Made by a program: the position numbers and the translations under genes. A stretch of 64,000 nt of DNA from assembly GCF_040436405.1 (NCBI RefSeq), contig NZ_AP031575.1:2717501-2781500 (forward strand), given 5' to 3'. Source of the stretch: Marinomonas sp. THO17. Lineage in GTDB: Bacteria; Pseudomonadota; Gammaproteobacteria; Pseudomonadales; Marinomonadaceae. This document shows positions 59,533 to 64,000 of the stretch, in pieces. Each line of letters starts with the position of its first letter. The stretch's first letter is position 1. Below the pieces are notes generated by a model. The model searched no databases. It was not told the DNA's origin and saw only the letters and a program-made list of their open reading frames with translations.

Positions 59533-61044
59533 ATGATCACGGGACAACATTTTATCGCAGGTCAATGGGTCTCAAGCACGACAAGCTTTTTATCATCGCC
59601 TGCGGAAGGCGACCCCCAGAAGTTTTATTGTGCTCAGACAGAAGATATGGAGGTCGCCGTAGCGGCAGCGGAGAAAGCTTTTGAAGTGTATGGGTATAGT
59701 AGTAGAAGCGCTAGGGCGAACTTTCTGAAGACCATCGCAGAGGAAATGGAAGCACGAATCAAAGACATAGTGGCCATAGGTACAAAAGAAACCGGACTTC
59801 CTGAAGCAAGATTACAGGGTGAGTGTGGCCGCACCACATCACAATTGCGTTTATTTGCTGAGCATATTTTAGAAGGCGATTATCTGGATCGTCGCATTGA
59901 TGAGGCGTTGCCAGAGCGGCAGCCATTACCCAGACCAGAATTGCGCATGCTGCAACGGCCGCTCGGCCCAGTTGCAGTATTTGGTGCATCCAATTTCCCT
60001 TTGGCTTTTTCGACAGCGGGAGGGGATACCGCGGCGGCGTTGGCGGCGGGTTGTACTGTGGTGGTAAAAGGTCATCCTGCGCACCCGGCAACGGGAGAAA
60101 TTGTCACCCAAGCGATTGCGGCAGCTGTTCGGCGCTGTGAGTTACCGGATGGGGTATTTTCCTTATTACAAGGAGATGAGGTTAAAGTAGGGCAAGCCCT
60201 TGTACAACATCCGCTTATCAGAGCAGTCGGATTTACCGGTGGTTTGGCAGGAGGAAGAGCCTTATTTGATTTGTGTGCTGCTCGTCCAGAACCCATTCCC
60301 TTTTTTGGTGAGTTGGGGTCAATAAATCCCGTGTTTATGATGCCTCAAGCACTAAAGCAGCGAGCACAATCCCTCGGCGAAGGGTGGGCCGCTTCCCTGA
60401 CAATGGGGGTGGGACAGTTTTGTACCAATCCCGGTGTGGTGGTGATGCTGGATAATGACGACGCTCGTGTAATGATCCAAGCGGCACAAAATGCACTCAC
60501 TAAGGTGCCTCAACAAACCATGCTCACGGCCAACATAGCGGCTACTTATCACAGTGGCACAAAGGCAGTCAGCGAGTTAGCGACACCCTATTTAGAAGCG
60601 CATCCGCTGGAAAGGCGTCAAGCATGGCCCGCTTTATTTTCCGTATCGGGACATATTTGGTTAACCACCCCTGAACTGCATGAAGAAGTGTTTGGTCCTC
60701 TTGGTATCTTGGTGTTGGTAGAGGATTTGGCACAAATGGAAGCGGTGGCACGTCAATTAAAGGGGCAACTAACCTGCACATTGCAAATGGATGAAGGTGA
60801 TCATCGCCAGTGTCAAACACTCTTGTCTCTGTTGGAACGCAAAGCGGGTCGATTGTTAGTCAACGGTTTTCCAACGGGGGTGGAAGTGTGTGACAGCATG
60901 GTGCATGGCGGGCCTTATCCTGCGTCGACTAACTTCGGTGCAACCTCGGTTGGCACCTTATCTATTCGGCGTTTCTTACGACCTGTGTGTTATCAAAATG
61001 TGCCGCGTCATTTGCTTCCTATAGATTGCCAGCAAGAAGCCTAA
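59533..61044 (+). CDS. 2-oxoglutarate semialdehyde dehydrogenase
   Basis: Aldehyde dehydrogenase of 503 residues, the KGSADH type that ends non-phosphorylative pentose oxidation by making 2-oxoglutarate. It has the cofactor segment FGASNFPLAFSTAGGDTAAA, glutamate in FFGELGSINPVF, and catalytic cysteine in GVGQFCTNPGVV. The start is ATG 59533 (MITGQHFIAGQWV) with aaaggag 6 bases upstream. Its stop overlaps that of the convergent LysR gene. Confidence 0.92.
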   Translation: MITGQHFIAGQWVSSTTSFLSSPAEGDPQKFYCAQTEDMEVAVAAAEKAFEVYGYSSRSARANFLKTIAEEMEARIKDIVAIGTKETGLPEARLQGECGRTTSQLRLFAEHILEGDYLDRRIDEALPERQPLPRPELRMLQRPLGPVAVFGASNFPLAFSTAGGDTAAALAAGCTVVVKGHPAHPATGEIVTQAIAAAVRRCELPDGVFSLLQGDEVKVGQALVQHPLIRAVGFTGGLAGGRALFDLCAARPEPIPFFGELGSINPVFMMPQALKQRAQSLGEGWAASLTMGVGQFCTNPGVVVMLDNDDARVMIQAAQNALTKVPQQTMLTANIAATYHSGTKAVSELATPYLEAHPLERRQAWPALFSVSGHIWLTTPELHEEVFGPLGILVLVEDLAQMEAVARQLKGQLTCTLQMDEGDHRQCQTLLSLLERKAGRLLVNGFPTGVEVCDSMVHGGPYPASTNFGATSVGTLSIRRFLRPVCYQNVPRHLLPIDCQQEA

Positions 61045-61979
61045 TTCGGTTTATGTTCCAACTCGGCGATGACCAAACGTTTAAGCTGATTGGCTAAGGG
61101 GGAAAGTTGGCGATCATGGATTTGTAATAAGTAATATGGGCTCATGACGATTTGGCGATCTAATTTAAGGGTTTGTAAGTCGGCTTGCACTTTTTGACCC
61201 ACTAATAAATCGCTGACTTCACTGGCCATAGGAGCGATGGCATTGGATGACACCAAAATGGCGATCAAGGCCAATAAAGAAGTGCTGTTGGTAATACTAC
61301 TTGGTAACTCGGCTTGTTCTTCCATAAACATGGCTTCTACGGCCTCGCGAATAGGAGCACGATGAGACTGCATGACCCATTCAAAGTGAGTTAGGTCTCG
61401 AACTCCAACTTTTTCTACATTGGCGAGGGGGTGTTGTTTGCGAACGACCAATTGTACGGTTTCAGTTCTGGCTGGATAAATGTTGAACATCTTGGCTTCA
61501 TACTGCTGTGGAATGCGGGCCAGTACAAAGTCATTGTGTCCAGCAATAAGGTCCCGTACCAGACTGTCACTGGTGTCAACATTAATGTCTATTTCGGCTC
61601 TTGGTGCAATGGCTCTTAGTTGTTGAATCGCTGGGATTACAAAACCCACGGCAGCGCCAGTAACAGAGCCTATCGCCGTAGTGCCTCCGCCGCCGTCTTT
61701 TAACTCATCCACTTCTCTTGCGAGATCACGCAGTTCGACCAAGAGATTGTGTGCTCGTCGCGCGATGGCTTGGCCAATTAAAGTGGGTTCCATGCCTTTA
61801 GCGTGGCGGGTGAAGAGACGAGTGCCTATAATTTGTTCAATGTCATGTAGCATGCGAGATGCTGCGGGTTGAGTGATGGCCAATTCATCGGCGGCAATAC
61901 CCAGTTGGCCGTATTCGCAAATGACCGAAATCAAACGTAGCTGGTTCAGCTTTAAGTGTTTGGCCAGACCGATATCCAT
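61041..61979 (-). CDS. LysR-type regulator, GbpR-like
   Basis: 312 residues with an N-terminal helix-turn-helix (LAITQPAASRMLHDIEQIIG) and effector domain. It resembles GbpR, which controls chvE/ggu genes in response to sugars in Agrobacterium. ATG 61979 (MDIGLAKHLKLNQ) has an agaggt site upstream; the frame is open to 62048. It is convergent with the sugar operon and divergent from the MFS gene, so it could act on either. Confidence 0.88.
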   Translation of the reverse strand: MDIGLAKHLKLNQLRLISVICEYGQLGIAADELAITQPAASRMLHDIEQIIGTRLFTRHAKGMEPTLIGQAIARRAHNLLVELRDLAREVDELKDGGGGTTAIGSVTGAAVGFVIPAIQQLRAIAPRAEIDINVDTSDSLVRDLIAGHNDFVLARIPQQYEAKMFNIYPARTETVQLVVRKQHPLANVEKVGVRDLTHFEWVMQSHRAPIREAVEAMFMEEQAELPSSITNSTSLLALIAILVSSNAIAPMASEVSDLLVGQKVQADLQTLKLDRQIVMSPYYLLQIHDRQLSPLANQLKRLVIAELEHKPN

Positions 61980-62114
61980 AATGACCTCTTTTGTTATTCT
62001 TGTATTTTTATCATAAAGCAAGTTTGTTGAAAGCGTTACTAATGGCATTGCAAGAAATGACTTAATTGCTTAGTGTTGGCCGCGAAATAAAATCAAGTAT
62101 CGATAAGGACGCTT

Positions 62115-63353
62115 ATGTCGAGTGATGGTTCTGCTAACAAGCAACCAATAATTAAACGCCTTCCAGAACGAGAATTCATTATCTTGTTTGCCCTCATGAT
62201 GTCGTTAACGGCACTGACGACAGATGCGATGTTGCCCGCGTTTGCTTTCATTGCAAAAGATTTAGCCATTGAAAATTACCAACATACCCAGTGGATTATC
62301 TCGGCCATGATTTTGGGCATGGTGTTCGGTGAAATTACCTTTGGGCCATTGTCAGATGCAATTGGCCGGAAAAAGAGTATCGGCATAGGGATTGGCATTT
62401 ATCTTATTGGTACCTTGGTGGCGTTGCTTTCATCTTCGTTGGAAGTTTTGTTGGTGGGGCGTTTAATACAAGGCTTTGGTGTATCGGCTCCGAAAATCGC
62501 CTCTCGAGCCATGATACGTGACCTGTATAAGGGGGCGGCCATGGCGCGCATCATGTCTTTTATTATGATGATTTTTTTATTGGTGCCATTGCTGGCTCCC
62601 GCAATTGGTCAGTTGGTCATGCAGTTGGGTAATTGGCGTTGGATTTTTGCCATGTTGTTGGTGCAATCTTTAATTGCGCTGACTTGGTTGTATTGGCGGC
62701 AACCAGAAACCTTATCGATAGAGGCCCGTATCCCTCTACATTGGCGTAATTTACTTAGAGATGCAGGTAACATAATGAGCCATACGGATGTCATGGCTTT
62801 TACCTTAATGCTAGGCTGTATCTTTGCGAGCTTGATGCTTTATATCAGTACGGCGCAGTCTATTTTTCAAGACATTTATGAAGTAGGAGCAGATTTCCCT
62901 TTGTACTTTGCCATGATGGCAATTGGCTCCAGTGTGATGAATTTCTTTAACGCCAAAATCGTGTTGCGTGTTGGCATGAAAGCCTGTGTATTTTTTGCCT
63001 TAACCTTAATGGTTTGTCTGTCTTTTGTGTTGACTCTGTTGGTTTTATCCTATGATGGCGTGCCACCTTTTGTGTATTTCATGGGCATTTGTATGGCAAT
63101 GTTTTCTTGTTTTGGCATGGTGTTTGGTAATGTGAATGCCATGGCGATGGAACCCCTAGGACGAACAGCGGGTTTAGGAGCATCGATGATCTCGTCTATA
63201 TCGAGCTTGGTCGCCATTTTGTTGTCTGTATCGATTGGACAGTTTTATCATAATACTCTCACGCCCTTTGCGACGGGCTTCTTTCTCTTATCGATGGCAA
63301 GTGCTGGCTTAATGTTTTTGGCGATACGTTTTTCAGCTTCGCAAAAACCATGA
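62115..63353 (+). CDS. Bcr/CflA family MFS efflux transporter
   Basis: 412 residues, 12 predicted transmembrane segments. The MFS loop motif GPLSDAIGRKKSI and the Bcr-type GRLIQGFGVSAPKIASRAMIRDLY are clear. Family members export drugs or small metabolites (bicyclomycin, sulfonamides, dipeptides, cysteine). The substrate is unknown. It is divergent from the GbpR-like regulator with a 135-base gap. Confidence 0.9.
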   Translation: MSSDGSANKQPIIKRLPEREFIILFALMMSLTALTTDAMLPAFAFIAKDLAIENYQHTQWIISAMILGMVFGEITFGPLSDAIGRKKSIGIGIGIYLIGTLVALLSSSLEVLLVGRLIQGFGVSAPKIASRAMIRDLYKGAAMARIMSFIMMIFLLVPLLAPAIGQLVMQLGNWRWIFAMLLVQSLIALTWLYWRQPETLSIEARIPLHWRNLLRDAGNIMSHTDVMAFTLMLGCIFASLMLYISTAQSIFQDIYEVGADFPLYFAMMAIGSSVMNFFNAKIVLRVGMKACVFFALTLMVCLSFVLTLLVLSYDGVPPFVYFMGICMAMFSCFGMVFGNVNAMAMEPLGRTAGLGASMISSISSLVAILLSVSIGQFYHNTLTPFATGFFLLSMASAGLMFLAIRFSASQKP

Positions 63354-63648
63354 CTTGTATCAGGGCTGGCTACAGAGGCGTGTACTGACCCTTGCTTAGC
63401 CCTAGATCTTAATGCGTGACGTTATGTTGTTTTAGCTTGATAGTAATACGTCCAAATGATGTCTTGGCACCTAAATGTTTTGGCACCTAAATAGTGCGAT
63501 GAAAGAGCGACGAATTAGCTTTTGATTTGTTAGGAAAAAGAGTGATTATTCTTTTATTTTCAATGGATTAGAAACATGGTAAGCAAAAGAACAGAAGCGA
63601 CTCATGCTTCATGGCCCAGACATTGCTCTTTCCCTTATGGAGGGATTT
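63354..63648 (+). other. Intergenic region before the amidohydrolase
   Basis: 295 bases with no gene seen. They contain a 13-base direct repeat (63464-63492) and, near the end, the sequence AGCGACTCATGCTTCAT (63596-63612) that also occurs at 3272-3288 beside the rRNA operon. The promoter of the following gene is expected here. Confidence 0.5.
63464..63492 (+). repeat. Tandem direct repeat TTGGCACCTAAAT
   Basis: Two exact 13-base copies (63464-63476 and 63480-63492) at a period of 16 bases, about 160 bases upstream of the amidohydrolase start. This could be a regulator site or a small duplication. Confidence 0.6.
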
Positions 63649-64000
63649 ATGACGCAGTATTTTATTCACCAAGCAGAAGCCGTATTCGGTTTTGAGCGGC
63701 CGGTGTCCATTCGTCTTAGGGACGGCATCATTGCCGACCTTGGCGAAGACTTAGCAGCAACTGACCAAGACATGGTCATCGATGCCAGTCAATGTGTTGT
63801 CTACCCGGGCTTTGTAAACACTCATCATCATTTAGCGCAAGCCATTTTAAAAGGGATTCCTGCTGGACTCAATCAGGGTTTAGGAGAATGGCTGGTGAGT
63901 GTGCCTTATCAATTTTGGCCACATATTACCCCTGATCTTATGTATATTGCCGCGAAATTAGGCTTGTATGAGCAACTTCGGTCCGGTGTGACTAGCTGCG
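63649..64000 (+). CDS. Amidohydrolase (guanine/8-oxoguanine deaminase or AtzA-like), 3' end cut
   Basis: The first 117 codons of a metal-dependent amidohydrolase; the window ends inside the gene. The metal-binding HxH motif is in YPGFVNTHHHLAQAI, preceded by the usual beta-sandwich start. The spacing and the following LGEWL and FWPHITPDLMYIAA recall the TrzA/AtzA and 8-oxoguanine deaminase group, which deaminate or dechlorinate N-heterocycles. The start is ATG 63649 with GGAGGG 4 bases upstream, somewhat close. The substrate cannot be decided from this part. Confidence 0.82.
   Translation, partial: MTQYFIHQAEAVFGFERPVSIRLRDGIIADLGEDLAATDQDMVIDASQCVVYPGFVNTHHHLAQAILKGIPAGLNQGLGEWLVSVPYQFWPHITPDLMYIAAKLGLYEQLRSGVTSC

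Overview
The window looks like part of a marine gammaproteobacterial chromosome, most likely Marinomonas or a close relative in the Oceanospirillales. The block from about 21 to 46 kb (hslVU, priA, rpmE, maeB, mrcA, a hof/pil-type secretin locus, aroKB, damX, gltBD) follows the order known from Pseudomonas and relatives. The sugar operon at 52-61 kb is of the ChvE/Ggu type. The genus is inferred from gene content, not from a search.

Region by region. 1-3.4 kb: the 3' end of an rRNA operon (23S lacking its first bases, 5S, terminator), then a decayed second 5S copy. 3.4-12.6 kb: a LysR regulator divergent from a peptide-type ABC importer (binding protein, two permeases, two ATPases) that runs into two M20 amidohydrolases, a scavenging unit for peptides or N-acyl amino acids. 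12.7-21.2 kb: housekeeping genes on both strands (fbp, zntB-like, rpiA, ilvA, argS, type I asparaginase, a DMT exporter). 21.2-27.2 kb: a minus-strand run of priA, an FtsN-like SPOR protein, hslV, hslU, a DUF971 gene and ubiJ; a heat-shock (sigma-32) promoter is readable in front of hslV. 27.5-45.8 kb: rpmE, a secreted nuclease, malic enzyme, a LOG protein, PBP1a, three genes in place of the usual five of hofMNOPQ/pilMNOPQ, aroK, aroB, damX and glutamate synthase.

46.4-50.2 kb is an AT-rich three-gene island for polysaccharide export (outer-membrane barrel, minimal OPX protein, BY-kinase copolymerase) with no glycosyltransferases next to it. A CPA2 antiporter follows on the minus strand. 52.1-61.0 kb is one long operon for uptake and non-phosphorylative oxidation of an aldose such as L-arabinose: ChvE-GguA-GguB importer, GguC (FAH-like), an SDR dehydrogenase, an IlvD/EDD-family sugar-acid dehydratase and a 2-oxoglutarate semialdehyde dehydrogenase. 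A convergent GbpR-like LysR gene, a Bcr/CflA efflux pump and the 5' part of an amidohydrolase end the window.

No tRNA, CRISPR array, insertion sequence or prophage was seen. The most interesting items are the terminator hairpin that also encodes the nuclease signal peptide, the compressed secretin locus with apparent gene fusions, the minimal polysaccharide translocon island, the 5S relic, and several perfect palindromes upstream of accessory operons.
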